Part shown: positions 19,482 through 28,780 of the stretch, piece after piece
How the letters are laid out: the number at the start of each line of letters is the position of its first letter
Position numbering within the stretch: position 1 is the stretch's first letter
Assembly: GCA_965235975.1 (NCBI GenBank)
Contig: CBDDZZ010000002.1
Coordinates: forward strand, 62,001-126,000
Length of the DNA stretch: 64,000 nucleotides
Origin: Fontibacterium oligotrophicum
Lineage (GTDB): Bacteria; Pseudomonadota; Alphaproteobacteria; Pelagibacterales; Pelagibacteraceae
Reading direction: 5' to 3'
Translations under genes and position numbers: made by a program
The notes under the pieces: generated by a model
The model's database searches: none
What the model was told of the DNA's origin: nothing
The model's input: the letters and a program-made list of their open reading frames with translations, nothing else

Positions 19482-20866
19482 TGAAAATTAAGCCAATTAT
19501 TTTATGTGGTGGAGAAGGTACTAGATTATGGCCAGAGTCTAGAAAAAAACATCCTAAGCAATTTATTAAAATTAATGGAAAGAGTTTATTAAAACACGCA
19601 ATTGATAGAGTCACAGGTATAAATTTTGACCCCATTACCATTTGTTCTAATGCCAATTTTTTAGATCAAATCAAAGAAGAAACAAAAAATATAAATTGTA
19701 AAATCTTTGTTGAGCCAGATAAAAAAAACACAGCAGCTGCAATTCTTGCGGCAATTAATGATGATGATTTAATATTTTATCAGCCTGTAATAATTATTTC
19801 TTCTGATCATATAATTGAAAAAAAAATAGTTTTTCAGAAACAAATTAAAAAATTTTGTAACTATTTAGATAAGAATAAAATTTTTATTTTCGGCATTAAG
19901 CCTGATTATCCAGAAACGGGCTATGGTTATTTATATTCAAAAAGAGTTAATAAAAATTTTAATAAAGTTATAAAATTTGTTGAGAAACCAAATTTATCTC
20001 GAGCAAAAAAACTTATTAAAAACAGCAATTACCTTTGGAATTCAGGAATATTTTTCTCAAACAAATCAGCTTTATTAAATGAATTTTCAGTTTTACAGAC
20101 AAAATTGGCGGTACAAGTTTGCGATTCTTATATAAATGCAAAACTTACAAATAACATTGTCACATTAGATAATAAATATTATTCAAAAATTAATTCTATC
20201 TCTTTTGACCATGCTATTTTAGAAAAATCTAAAAATGTTTATTCTTCAAAACTTTTAAGTGACTGGAAAGATGTTGGCAGTTGGATGCAAAAATGGCAAA
20301 TCGAAAAAAAAGATAAAAATAATAATTTTATAAGAGGTAATGTATTCAAGAACAATATCAAAAATTCTTATATTTCATCTACCAGAACTGTTGTTGCTAG
20401 TAATTTAAAAAATATACTTGCAGTTGATAATAATGATGTTCTTTATCTTTCGGATCTTAATAATAATAACCTTAAAGAAATTTATCCTATAATAAGTAAA
20501 AAGTTTCCAAAAATTATAGATCAACACACAACTACACAAAGACCTTGGGGTCAGTTTACAAACATATTTGTTGGAAAAAATTTTCAAGTCAAAGAACTAG
20601 TTGTTAATCCCGGAGCAGTTCTTAGTCTTCAGAAACACAAATATAGATCTGAGAATTGGGTTGTAGTTGAGGGAAAAGCTAACGTTACGTTAAATAAAAA
20701 GAATATATTATTGGATAAATCAGATTCTATTTTTATTCCCCAAGGCGCAGTTCACCGAATTGAAAATAAACAAAAAAATTTGTTAAAAATTATTGAAGTT
20801 CAAACGGGCAGTTATTTAGGGGAAGATGATATTATTCGTATTAAAGATATTTACGGTAGAGCTTAG
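19481..20866 (+). CDS. manC: Mannose-1-phosphate guanylyltransferase / mannose-6-phosphate isomerase
   Basis: Makes GDP-mannose for surface polysaccharides. The N-terminal nucleotidyltransferase has the pyrophosphorylase signature ILCGGEGTRLWPESRKKHPKQF and active-site FVEKP. The C-terminal cupin domain (PWGQFTNIFVGKNFQVKEL, KHKYRSENWVVVEG, IPQGAVHRIEN) matches type II phosphomannose isomerases. 461 residues, full length. Its last bases overlap the stop of xth on the other strand. Confidence 0.94.
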   Translation: MKIKPIILCGGEGTRLWPESRKKHPKQFIKINGKSLLKHAIDRVTGINFDPITICSNANFLDQIKEETKNINCKIFVEPDKKNTAAAILAAINDDDLIFYQPVIIISSDHIIEKKIVFQKQIKKFCNYLDKNKIFIFGIKPDYPETGYGYLYSKRVNKNFNKVIKFVEKPNLSRAKKLIKNSNYLWNSGIFFSNKSALLNEFSVLQTKLAVQVCDSYINAKLTNNIVTLDNKYYSKINSISFDHAILEKSKNVYSSKLLSDWKDVGSWMQKWQIEKKDKNNNFIRGNVFKNNIKNSYISSTRTVVASNLKNILAVDNNDVLYLSDLNNNNLKEIYPIISKKFPKIIDQHTTTQRPWGQFTNIFVGKNFQVKELVVNPGAVLSLQKHKYRSENWVVVEGKANVTLNKKNILLDKSDSIFIPQGAVHRIENKQKNLLKIIEVQTGSYLGEDDIIRIKDIYGRA

Positions 20867-21639
20867 TTTAAAGTTAATCTTATAGGTACGTGATCGGAAG
20901 GTCTTTCTAGAGTTCTCAAATATTTATCAATAGTTACGTCCTTAATTAAATGGCTAATATTTTTTGATAATAAAAAATGATCAATTCTTAATCCTTTATT
21001 TTTATCGAATGACCTTTGTTGATAATCCCAGAATGTATAGTTATTTGGCTCCTTATTCACTAACCTAAATGAATCCTCATAACCTTCGTTTAATATTTTT
21101 CTAAAAATTTTTCTTATTTCAATTCTAAAAAGGGCATCATTCTCCCAATCTTCTGGATTATAAACATCTTCTTCATTAGGAATAATATTAAAATCTCCAC
21201 CAATTATTAATTTATTTTTTAATTTATTCTGATTAATTAAAAATTCTTCAAAAGATTTCAACCATTTTAATTTATATTGATATTTATCGGTATCAACAGG
21301 ATTTCCATTAGGAACATAAACAGAAATAATTTTGATAAGTTGATTTTTGTAATTCATATCGACTGAGATAGTTCGTGATTGTTTTTGTTCATCTTTAATA
21401 ACATCAAAATTTATATTACTAATTTTTTTATTATAAATTATAGCAACACCATTATATGATTTTTGACCATTAACCTCACTATCGTAGCCAATTTCTTTTA
21501 TTTCTGAGAATGGAAAATTTTTATTTTCAGTTTTAATCTCTTGAAGAAGTAAAAAATTTGGTTTGTTTTTTTTTAGGTATTGAACAATATGACTTAATCT
21601 TACTCGTACAGAATTAACATTCCAACTGCTTAATATCAT
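20863..21639 (-). CDS. xth: Exodeoxyribonuclease III
   Basis: AP endonuclease and 3'-5' exonuclease of base-excision repair. Motifs of the exonuclease/endonuclease/phosphatase fold: start LSSWNVNSVRVRL, metal-binding LLLQEIKTE, VYVPNGNP, IGGDFNIIP and terminal RPSDHVPI. I chose the start at 21639 (MILSSWNVNS) rather than 21669, because it fits the family start and abuts the upstream ErpA stop (TAATG overlap). Confidence 0.94.
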   Translation of the reverse strand: MILSSWNVNSVRVRLSHIVQYLKKNKPNFLLLQEIKTENKNFPFSEIKEIGYDSEVNGQKSYNGVAIIYNKKISNINFDVIKDEQKQSRTISVDMNYKNQLIKIISVYVPNGNPVDTDKYQYKLKWLKSFEEFLINQNKLKNKLIIGGDFNIIPNEEDVYNPEDWENDALFRIEIRKIFRKILNEGYEDSFRLVNKEPNNYTFWDYQQRSFDKNKGLRIDHFLLSKNISHLIKDVTIDKYLRTLERPSDHVPIRLTLN

Positions 21640-21956
21640 TAAATGGCAAAAGAACTTCCACATCCACATGACGATGTAGCTTTAGGATTTATTATTTTAA
21701 AAGTATTTTCAATTAATTTTTCAGAAAAATCGAGAATCGAGCCTTCTATTAAGGCAAAAGAAGATTTATCGATTAACACATTTTCAAAAATTAAATCATC
21801 TTCATTTTTTTTCATATCCGTTGTGAAGTTATATTTATAACCAGAACAACCTCCACCTTTCACCTCAATCCTAAAAAACTTATTAATATTTTCTTTTTCT
21901 AAAAGATTTCCTATCTTTTTTTTTGCTTTATCTGTAATGGTAAAATTATTAGTCAT
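21639..21956 (-). CDS. erpA: Iron-sulfur cluster insertion protein, A-type carrier
   Basis: Carries [Fe-S] clusters to apoproteins. 105 residues with the three invariant cysteines: one in KGGGCSGYKYNF and two in the C-terminal SSCGCGSSFAI, which is characteristic of ErpA. It is the first gene of a minus-strand pair with xth and divergent from dgt over a 26-base gap that must hold both promoters. Confidence 0.93.
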   Translation of the reverse strand: MTNNFTITDKAKKKIGNLLEKENINKFFRIEVKGGGCSGYKYNFTTDMKKNEDDLIFENVLIDKSSFALIEGSILDFSEKLIENTFKIINPKATSSCGCGSSFAI

Positions 21957-21982
21957 TCAATTTTTATGTTAATTATTAATAT

Positions 21983-23125
21983 ATGTCTGGGGTTGAGAAT
22001 TACAATAAGTTATTAATTAAATTTTCTTCGAATAATTCAAATTATTTGGGAAGACAATTTGGTGATAAAAAAAACCTCTACAGATCATTTTATCAAAGAG
22101 ATAGAGATAGAATTATACATTCAACTTCGTTCAGAAGATTAAAATATAAAACACAGGTTTTTGTGTATCACGAGGGAGACCATTATAGAACAAGACTTAC
22201 ACACACTCTAGAGGTGTCGCAAATATCACGTTCAATCTCCAGATATTTAAAACTAAATGAAGATTTATCTGAAGCAATAAGTTTAGCTCATGATTTGGGT
22301 CACCCTCCTTTTGGGCATGCGGGAGAAAAAGTTTTAGATTATTGTATTAGAAATCATGGTGGTTTTAATCATAATATTCATTCAATACGTTTAGTTACAG
22401 AATTAGAAAAGGCTTATCAAAATTTTGACGGTTTGAATTTATCCATTAATACAATAGACGGAATTGTAAAACATAATGGTCCTAATTATTTAATAAAACA
22501 AAATCTAGATTTATTACCTAATTTAAATAAGATTAAGAAAATTAATTTCTATAATCAATCTTCCTTGGAAGCTCAGATTAGCGCATTATCCGATGATATT
22601 GCTTATAATAATCATGATATTGATGACGGCATTAGAGCAGGATTATTTTCAATTAATGATATTAAAGATTTACCAATTGTCGGAGAGATTATAAAAAAAA
22701 AAAATAAGCAATTTAAAAATAAAAAATTACTGAGAAATGAAATTATTAGATCAATAATCAACTTTATGGTCACAGATTTAATTTTACATACAAAAAAAAA
22801 TTTAAAAAAACATAAAATCAAAACAATTGAGGATGTTTATAATTCAAATAAATTTATAGTAAGTTTTTCACCAAAACTTATAAAAGCAAATAATCAAATT
22901 CGTGAATTTTTAAAATTCAATATGTATGAAAATAAATCTGTAAAAGTGATGACTGACAAAGCAGAAAATATAATAAAAACTTTATATATGTACTTAATTA
23001 AAAATAATAAAAAATTTTTACCTTCAGATGTAAAAAATAAGTGGGGTTTAGAAAGATCAGTTTCAGATTTTATTGCTGGGATGACCGACAAGTTTGCTAT
23101 TGATTTATACAATAAAATAAAATGA
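21983..23125 (+). CDS. dgt: Deoxyguanosinetriphosphate triphosphohydrolase-like protein
   Basis: HD-superfamily dNTP triphosphohydrolase controlling nucleotide pools. 380 residues with the family start NLYRSFYQRDRDRIIHSTSFRRLKYKTQVF and HD motifs RTRLTHTLEVSQISRSI and SLAHDLGHPPFGHAGE. Overlaps argS by four bases (ATGA), as in many alphaproteobacteria where dgt precedes argS. Confidence 0.95.
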   Translation: MSGVENYNKLLIKFSSNNSNYLGRQFGDKKNLYRSFYQRDRDRIIHSTSFRRLKYKTQVFVYHEGDHYRTRLTHTLEVSQISRSISRYLKLNEDLSEAISLAHDLGHPPFGHAGEKVLDYCIRNHGGFNHNIHSIRLVTELEKAYQNFDGLNLSINTIDGIVKHNGPNYLIKQNLDLLPNLNKIKKINFYNQSSLEAQISALSDDIAYNNHDIDDGIRAGLFSINDIKDLPIVGEIIKKKNKQFKNKKLLRNEIIRSIINFMVTDLILHTKKNLKKHKIKTIEDVYNSNKFIVSFSPKLIKANNQIREFLKFNMYENKSVKVMTDKAENIIKTLYMYLIKNNKKFLPSDVKNKWGLERSVSDFIAGMTDKFAIDLYNKIK

Positions 23126-24843
23126 ATATCTTTATTAATTACAAAGTAAAACTTGTTGATTTTTTTAAACTACTTGAAAAAGATAAAATTATTAAACTGC
23201 CTGAAAAATTTGATAATTTTTCAGTAGAAATTCCTAAAATAAAAACTCATGGTGATTTGAGCACGAATGCACCAATGATTTTCGCCAAAGAGAACAATCT
23301 TAGTCCAGTTGATCTTGCGGCTATTATTAAAAAAGAATTAGATAATAAACTTGATGAGATTATAAAAATTGAAGTAGCTAAACCTGGTTTTCTAAATTTT
23401 TTTTTTAATAAAGATTTTTGGTATAATTTTTTAAAAGCAACAGACATTAATTTTGGCAAAAGCGACAACTTAGTTCCAAAAAAAATTCTAATTGAATATG
23501 TATCTGCAAATCCAACTGGTCCTTTGCATGTGGGTCATTGCAGAGGGGCTGTATTCGGCGATATATTAGCCAATCTATTGAGTTTTGTAGGAAATAAAGT
23601 TGTTAAAGAATATTATATTAATGATTACGGCAATCAAATTAATCAATTTGTAAAATCTGTTTATTTTAGAATATTGGAAATAAATAATAAAGTTTTGTTT
23701 CCCGCGGACCAAGATCTCTATCCTGGTGAATATGTAATTGATATAGCCAAAAATATTTTGAAAAAAAATAATCTAAATATTTCTGATAATTATGATTTAA
23801 TTTTTAATGATCTTAAGAAGATATGCATAGAAGAGGCCATGAATTTAATAAAAAGTGATTTAAAAAAACTTGGAATTATCCATAATAATTTTGTCTCTGA
23901 AAATTATATCGTTAGTCAAAATTTAGTTGAAAAAGCTTTAGACATATTAAAGAAAAAAAATTACGTTTATGAAGGAATTTTAGAAAGACCTAAAGGAAAT
24001 GAAGTTGATGATTGGGAACCTAGAAAGCAAATCTTATTTCAATCTACCAAATTTGGTGACGATTCTGACAGAGCTTTAAAAAAATCAGATGGTACTTGGA
24101 CTTATTTTGCAAATGATGTTGCTTATCATCTTAATAAAATAGATAGAAAGTTTGATTTACTTATAAACGTTCTCGGGGCTGATCACGCTGGTTATTTAAA
24201 AAGACAAACCTCGTGTGTGTCTGCTTTATCAGAAAATAAGCAGCAAATGATTTCTAAAGTTTGTCAGCTGGTTAAATTATTTAAATCAGGAAATCAGTTA
24301 AAAATGTCAAAAAGAGCAGGAGATTTCATAACTGCAAGCGACCTTATAAATGAAGTTGGCAAAGATTCCGTCAGATTTATGATGATATACAGAAGTAATG
24401 ACTCTCAATTAGATTTTGATTTTGATTTAGTAACTGATCACTCTAAAGAAAATCCAGTATTTTATGTTCAATATGCTCATGCCAGAATTTGTTCCTTATT
24501 TAGAAAAACTAAATACGAAATCAACAATGAAAAGAAAATAAATTTAAGTTTTCTTAATCATGAAATAGAGATTGATATAATAAAAAAAATAGCTGAGTGG
24601 CCTAAATGTTTAGAATTATCAGCATATCATCTAGAACCTCATAGAGTTCCATTTTATTTATATGAATTAGCCAGTTTGTTTCATACTTACTGGAACACTG
24701 GAAACGAAAATGATAATTTAAAAATTTTAAATGAGAATCATCCTGAAATTCAGGAAGCACGATTATTCTTAATTAAAAAAATACAATTGGTTATAAAAAG
24801 TGGATTAGATATTCTAAATGTTACTGCTCCAGCTGAAATGTGA
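23122..24843 (+). CDS. argS: Arginine--tRNA ligase
   Basis: Class I synthetase charging tRNA-Arg, 573 residues. N-terminal Add-1 domain, HIGH motif in ANPTGPLHVGHCRGAVFGD, KMSKS-type motif LKMSKRAGDFIT, and a C-terminal anticodon-binding domain including PVFYVQYAHARICS and the final VTAPAEM. No frame damage. Confidence 0.97.
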   Translation: MNIFINYKVKLVDFFKLLEKDKIIKLPEKFDNFSVEIPKIKTHGDLSTNAPMIFAKENNLSPVDLAAIIKKELDNKLDEIIKIEVAKPGFLNFFFNKDFWYNFLKATDINFGKSDNLVPKKILIEYVSANPTGPLHVGHCRGAVFGDILANLLSFVGNKVVKEYYINDYGNQINQFVKSVYFRILEINNKVLFPADQDLYPGEYVIDIAKNILKKNNLNISDNYDLIFNDLKKICIEEAMNLIKSDLKKLGIIHNNFVSENYIVSQNLVEKALDILKKKNYVYEGILERPKGNEVDDWEPRKQILFQSTKFGDDSDRALKKSDGTWTYFANDVAYHLNKIDRKFDLLINVLGADHAGYLKRQTSCVSALSENKQQMISKVCQLVKLFKSGNQLKMSKRAGDFITASDLINEVGKDSVRFMMIYRSNDSQLDFDFDLVTDHSKENPVFYVQYAHARICSLFRKTKYEINNEKKINLSFLNHEIEIDIIKKIAEWPKCLELSAYHLEPHRVPFYLYELASLFHTYWNTGNENDNLKILNENHPEIQEARLFLIKKIQLVIKSGLDILNVTAPAEM

Positions 24844-24846
24844 TTA

Positions 24847-25104
24847 ATGAAAAAAAATCTATATAATATATTAGCTTTCTTTCTTGTTTTTTCTTTTTTA
24901 ACTTTCTGTTTATTTTATTATAATTCTAATTCATTTATTAAAAATGTAGATAAAAAAAGAGTAGATTATTCAGTCTATTTAAACTCACATATTGAAAAAT
25001 TAGATAAAATTAGCTCAGCATCCGATTTTAAAAAAAGAATAGATAATAATGATTATTTTAAAAATATTTACAAACAAAAACAATATTGGGAGTTAATAAA
25101 ATAA
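24847..25104 (+). CDS. Small single-pass membrane protein between argS and nagZ
   Basis: 85 residues: one N-terminal membrane helix (ILAFFLVFSFLTFCLFYY), then a short charged extracytoplasmic tail. I do not recognise the family. In many alphaproteobacteria this slot (argS - x - nagZ) is held by a larger SPOR-domain protein with the same single-helix start. Here the tail is too short for a SPOR domain, so it may be a reduced descendant (inference). No surplus-base frame break was found downstream that would lengthen it. Confidence 0.6.
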   Translation: MKKNLYNILAFFLVFSFLTFCLFYYNSNSFIKNVDKKRVDYSVYLNSHIEKLDKISSASDFKKRIDNNDYFKNIYKQKQYWELIK

Positions 25105-25107
25105 AAT

Positions 25108-26061
25108 TTGAAAACTCACGCAATTATTTTCGGAATTAATAGTTTTAAATTAAATATTAGTGAAATTAAATTTTTTAAAAAATATAAACCTTGGGGAGTT
25201 ATTTTATTTTCTAGGAATATTGAAAATTTAGAACAAGTTAGAAATTTAACAACTAGTATAAGAGATCTTTTTGAGGATAGAAATTTTCCAATATTAGTTG
25301 ATCAAGAAGGAGATAAAGTTAATCGTTTTAAAAAAATAATCGATCTTGATAATTATAACGCTAAATATTTTGGTGATATTTATAAAAGTGATCCTCAATT
25401 TTATTATAAATATGATAAATTTCTAAAAACAAATATTTCAATATTAAAATATTGTGGAATAAATATAAACACAGTTCCAGTTCTTGATTTATATAATGAG
25501 GATAAAAGTAGTGTTATAGGAAATAGAGCTTTTTCTAAAAATCCTAAAGTTGTAATAAAATTATCTAAATATTTAATTAATTTTTATAAAAAATCAGGAC
25601 TTGAAACTGTTATTAAACATATACCCGGTCATGGATGCACTAATAGAGACTCGCACTTAGTTTTGCCTCAAGTAAACTTTTCATTGGATTATTTAAAAAA
25701 TAACGATTTTAGAACATTTAAAAATGTCAAAAATTATTTAGGTATGACTGCACATATTTTGTATAAAAAAATAGATCCAACAAGATGCGCAACACAATCA
25801 AAAAAAATAATTAATGATGTAATAAGAAAGTATCTTAATTTTAGGGGATTATTAATGTCAGATGATATTTGCATGAAAGCATTATCTGGGGGTATGATAA
25901 AAAATGCGAAACTAACCCTAGATGCGGGTTGTAATATTTTGTTACATTGCAATGGAAAGATAGATCAAATGAAGAAACTTTCCTTAATCGTCCCAGAAAC
26001 TGATAATTTTACAAATAAAATAACCCAAAAAATTAAGGCAAATTTTTATAAATTTTACTAA
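25108..26061 (+). CDS. nagZ: Beta-N-acetylhexosaminidase (GH3)
   Basis: Cytosolic glycosidase of peptidoglycan recycling that removes N-acetylglucosamine from anhydro-muropeptides. GH3 signatures: VDQEGDKVNRFK, the histidine/aspartate loop IKHIPGHGCTNRDSH and the nucleophile region GLLMSDDICMKAL. 317 residues. It starts with TTG three bases after the small membrane protein and is followed by scpAB, the usual alphaproteobacterial order. Confidence 0.92.
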   Translation: MKTHAIIFGINSFKLNISEIKFFKKYKPWGVILFSRNIENLEQVRNLTTSIRDLFEDRNFPILVDQEGDKVNRFKKIIDLDNYNAKYFGDIYKSDPQFYYKYDKFLKTNISILKYCGININTVPVLDLYNEDKSSVIGNRAFSKNPKVVIKLSKYLINFYKKSGLETVIKHIPGHGCTNRDSHLVLPQVNFSLDYLKNNDFRTFKNVKNYLGMTAHILYKKIDPTRCATQSKKIINDVIRKYLNFRGLLMSDDICMKALSGGMIKNAKLTLDAGCNILLHCNGKIDQMKKLSLIVPETDNFTNKITQKIKANFYKFY

Positions 26062-26082
26062 AGAATCAGTTAAATAAATTAC

Positions 26083-26847
26083 ATGACCAGTATTGTTGAA
26101 TTAAAACCCTCCTTTGAAGAAAAACTAGAAGATAAATTTAGTTTAAATATTGATAATTATGAAGGCCCACTAGAACTACTTTTAGATTTAGCAAAATCTC
26201 AAAAAGTAGACCTCATGAAAATTTCTATAGTTCAGTTAGCTGATGAATATTTAAAATTTATAAATAATATCAAAAAGAACTTAGAATTAGCTGCTGATTT
26301 TTTAGTCATGGCAGCATGGCTTGCATATTTGAAATCAAGATTATTACTGCCAGATGATTTTGAAGATGATTTTTCAGCTCTTCAAATGGCAGAAAAGTTG
26401 AAATTGCAATTAAGAAAGCTAGAAGCAATAAGATTTCTTTCTGATAAACTTGTGCTGCAGAAACAGCTAGGAAGAGATATTTTTACAAAAGGTATTCGAG
26501 AAGGCATTAAGTCTATTTCTACTTCTAAATACGCAGTTTCTCTTTATGAACTCATAAAATCATACGCTGAAATAAAAAGAAAACAAAATTTTTCAATTAT
26601 GAATATTTCAAAATTACCAGTTTACACGATGGAAGAGGCGATTAAAAAAATAACAAGTTTACTTAAAGAATTGACTGAGTGGAGAGATATAAAAGATTTA
26701 ATTCCCGGATCATTTTCAGGTTCAAAAAATTTAAAAAGATCTGGATTAGCTGGAACTTTTGCTGGAAGTCTAGAGTTAGTTAGAGAAGGAAAATTATCTA
26801 TTATGCAAAAAAAAATTTTTGATAAAATATTAATTAAAGCTACATAA
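26083..26847 (+). CDS. scpA: Segregation and condensation protein A
   Basis: Kleisin subunit of the SMC condensin complex. 254 residues, with the ScpA N-terminal helical domain (NYEGPLELLLDLAKSQKVDLMKISI...LADEYL) and AAWLAYLKSRLLLP. The C-terminal winged helix contacts SMC. Followed two bases later by scpB, its obligate partner. Confidence 0.94.
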   Translation: MTSIVELKPSFEEKLEDKFSLNIDNYEGPLELLLDLAKSQKVDLMKISIVQLADEYLKFINNIKKNLELAADFLVMAAWLAYLKSRLLLPDDFEDDFSALQMAEKLKLQLRKLEAIRFLSDKLVLQKQLGRDIFTKGIREGIKSISTSKYAVSLYELIKSYAEIKRKQNFSIMNISKLPVYTMEEAIKKITSLLKELTEWRDIKDLIPGSFSGSKNLKRSGLAGTFAGSLELVREGKLSIMQKKIFDKILIKAT

Positions 26848-26849
26848 AA

Positions 26850-27506
26850 ATGCTAAATAAATATAATGACGCTAAAAGACTAGTGGAGGCTATTTTGTTT
26901 GCAGCTGATGAGCCATTAGACATAGAGACAATTAAATCAAAAATTGAGCTTAATGTTGATATTTTAAAAATATTAAAAGAATTACAATCTGAATTTATAA
27001 ATAGAGGTATAAATCTTTATGAAATTTCCGATAAATGGTCCTTTAGAACCGCAGATAACTTATCTAAAAAAATTGCAAGTGAAGTTGTTCAGCAAAGAAA
27101 ATTATCAAAAGCTACAATAGAGACTTTAGCTATCATAGCTTATCATCAACCAGTAACACGTTCTGAAATTGAGGAGATTAGAGGGGTATCATTTAGTACT
27201 GGAACTTTAGAAATATTATTCGAGCTTGGTTGGGTAAAACCTAATGGCAGAAAAGAAATACCTGGTAAACCGTTATTATATGTAACAACTGATACTTTTT
27301 TAAGTCATTTTAATTTAAAATCTTTATCAGATTTACCAAACTCTGAGGAGCTCGCATCAGCTGGATTAATAGATAGTCGATTAGATAAATCAATTTTTGG
27401 AACAAATAAGTTTGCACAAGATGACCTGGAAAAACTATCTAAAGAGGACATTTTTTCGAATATAGATGATATGCTTTCAAGCACTTTAAACAAAAAAGAT
27501 AACTAA
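26850..27506 (+). CDS. scpB: Segregation and condensation protein B
   Basis: Winged-helix partner of ScpA/SMC. 218 residues with the tandem WH start (RLVEAILFAADEPLDIETIKSKI) and the diagnostic LSKATIETLAIIAYHQPVTRSEIEEIRGV. The acidic, variable C-terminal tail is normal. Ends 40 bases before tatA. Confidence 0.94.
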   Translation: MLNKYNDAKRLVEAILFAADEPLDIETIKSKIELNVDILKILKELQSEFINRGINLYEISDKWSFRTADNLSKKIASEVVQQRKLSKATIETLAIIAYHQPVTRSEIEEIRGVSFSTGTLEILFELGWVKPNGRKEIPGKPLLYVTTDTFLSHFNLKSLSDLPNSEELASAGLIDSRLDKSIFGTNKFAQDDLEKLSKEDIFSNIDDMLSSTLNKKDN

Positions 27507-27510
27507 TAGT

Positions 27511-27539
27511 TTGTGTCAAAATATTATTTAATATATAAT
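27511..27539 (+). promoter_or_regulatory. Sigma-70-like promoter of tatABC
   Basis: TTGTGT (27511-27516) and TATAAT (27534-27539) are spaced by 17 bases, a near-consensus housekeeping promoter. The -10 ends only seven bases before the tatA ATG, so transcription would start at or just before the start codon, giving a leaderless or almost leaderless message. Read from sequence only. Confidence 0.6.
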
Positions 27540-27546
27540 TATAAAA

Positions 27547-27744
27547 ATGGGTAACGTAGGTATTTGGCAAATTGTTATAATTATTGCTTTAATAGTGATA
27601 TTTTTCGGAAGAGGAAAAATATCTAGTATCATGGGCGATTTTGCTAGAGGGATAAAAGGTTTTAAGAAAGAGATGTCTGACGATCAATCGGCAGACAAAA
27701 AAGATCCAAACGATAAAGATCAAAATTCAAAGTCAAATCACTAA
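27547..27744 (+). CDS. tatA: Sec-independent protein translocase TatA
   Basis: Pore-forming subunit of the twin-arginine export system. 65 residues: one N-terminal membrane helix (IWQIVIIIALIVIFFGRGKISSIMGD), an amphipathic helix (FARGIKGFKKEM) and a polar tail. First gene of tatABC. A Tat-type lipoprotein substrate candidate is encoded at 56640. Confidence 0.93.
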   Translation: MGNVGIWQIVIIIALIVIFFGRGKISSIMGDFARGIKGFKKEMSDDQSADKKDPNDKDQNSKSNH

Positions 27745-27752
27745 AATAATTT

Positions 27753-27995
27753 ATGCCACAAATAGGGTGGTCAGAAATTTTAGTTATAATCTTAGTCGCT
27801 ATTTTAGTTATAGGACCCAAGGATCTTCCTGTTGTCATTAAAAAATTTGTTCAAATAAAAAATGGAATAAAAAATTACGTTAATTCTTTTCAAAAAGGTA
27901 TTGATGATATTGTTCAAGAACAAGAAAAAGATATAAAAAAAATTGTTAATATTGATTTGGACGATGAAAATAAAAAAAAGAAAGATAAGTCATAA
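27753..27995 (+). CDS. tatB: Sec-independent protein translocase TatB
   Basis: Substrate-receptor subunit working with TatC. 80 residues: start MPQIGWSEILVIILVAILVIGPKDLP is the TatB signature (E8, GP hinge), followed by an amphipathic helix. The C-terminal tail is much shorter than the 130-170 residues common in other proteobacteria, in line with a streamlined genome. Confidence 0.92.
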   Translation: MPQIGWSEILVIILVAILVIGPKDLPVVIKKFVQIKNGIKNYVNSFQKGIDDIVQEQEKDIKKIVNIDLDDENKKKKDKS

Positions 27996-28006
27996 TTTTT
28001 ATTTTT

Positions 28007-28780
28007 ATGAATGCAAATAATGAACAGAATCAATCAACAATATCAGAGCATCTATTAGAGCTAAGATCTCGAATTATAAAAAGTTTAATTTTTTTTATAT
28101 TAGTTTTTATTATTTCTTATATTAATGCCGATAAAATATATGATTTTTTATTACAACCCTATGTAAAAGCTTTAGGAAGTGATGGGTTGGCTAATAAAAG
28201 GTTAATTTTCACTGCATTACAAGAAACCTTTGTAACTTACTTAAAGCTATCTTTTTTTTCAGCCTTGTTTTTTTCATTCCCAATTTTCTTAATTCAAATA
28301 TGGAAATTCATAGCACCTGGTTTATATTCTAACGAAAAAAAAGCTATTTTACCATTTATGATAGCAACGCCAGTTCTTTTTTTACTTGGAGCGTTTTTGG
28401 CTTATCAATTCATAATGCCATTAGCTATTAAGTTTTTTTTATCATTTGAGTCTCTTACATCACAAACGAGTATGCCAATACAATTAGAGGCAAAAGTTAG
28501 TGAATATCTTTCTTTAATAATGATTTTTATGATTGCATTTGGTCTTAGTTTTGAATTGCCGGTATTATTAATTTTATTAGCAACCGTCGGTTTTATTGAC
28601 TCTAAATATTTATCGGAAAGAAGAAGATATATTATAGTAATTATATTTATTGTAGCTGCAATTATTACACCCCCAGATCCTATCAGCCAGATAGGACTAG
28701 CAATTCCATTAATGCTTTTATATGAAATATCTATTTTAATAATTAAATATTTAGAAAAAAATAAGAATGATAATACTTAA
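28007..28780 (+). CDS. tatC: Sec-independent protein translocase TatC
   Basis: Membrane subunit that recognises the RR signal. 257 residues, six membrane helices, start STISEHLLELRSRIIKSL and the conserved ITPPDPISQIGLAIPLMLLYE. Its 3' end overlaps serS by 14 bases. Confidence 0.95.
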   Translation: MNANNEQNQSTISEHLLELRSRIIKSLIFFILVFIISYINADKIYDFLLQPYVKALGSDGLANKRLIFTALQETFVTYLKLSFFSALFFSFPIFLIQIWKFIAPGLYSNEKKAILPFMIATPVLFLLGAFLAYQFIMPLAIKFFLSFESLTSQTSMPIQLEAKVSEYLSLIMIFMIAFGLSFELPVLLILLATVGFIDSKYLSERRRYIIVIIFIVAAIITPPDPISQIGLAIPLMLLYEISILIIKYLEKNKNDNT

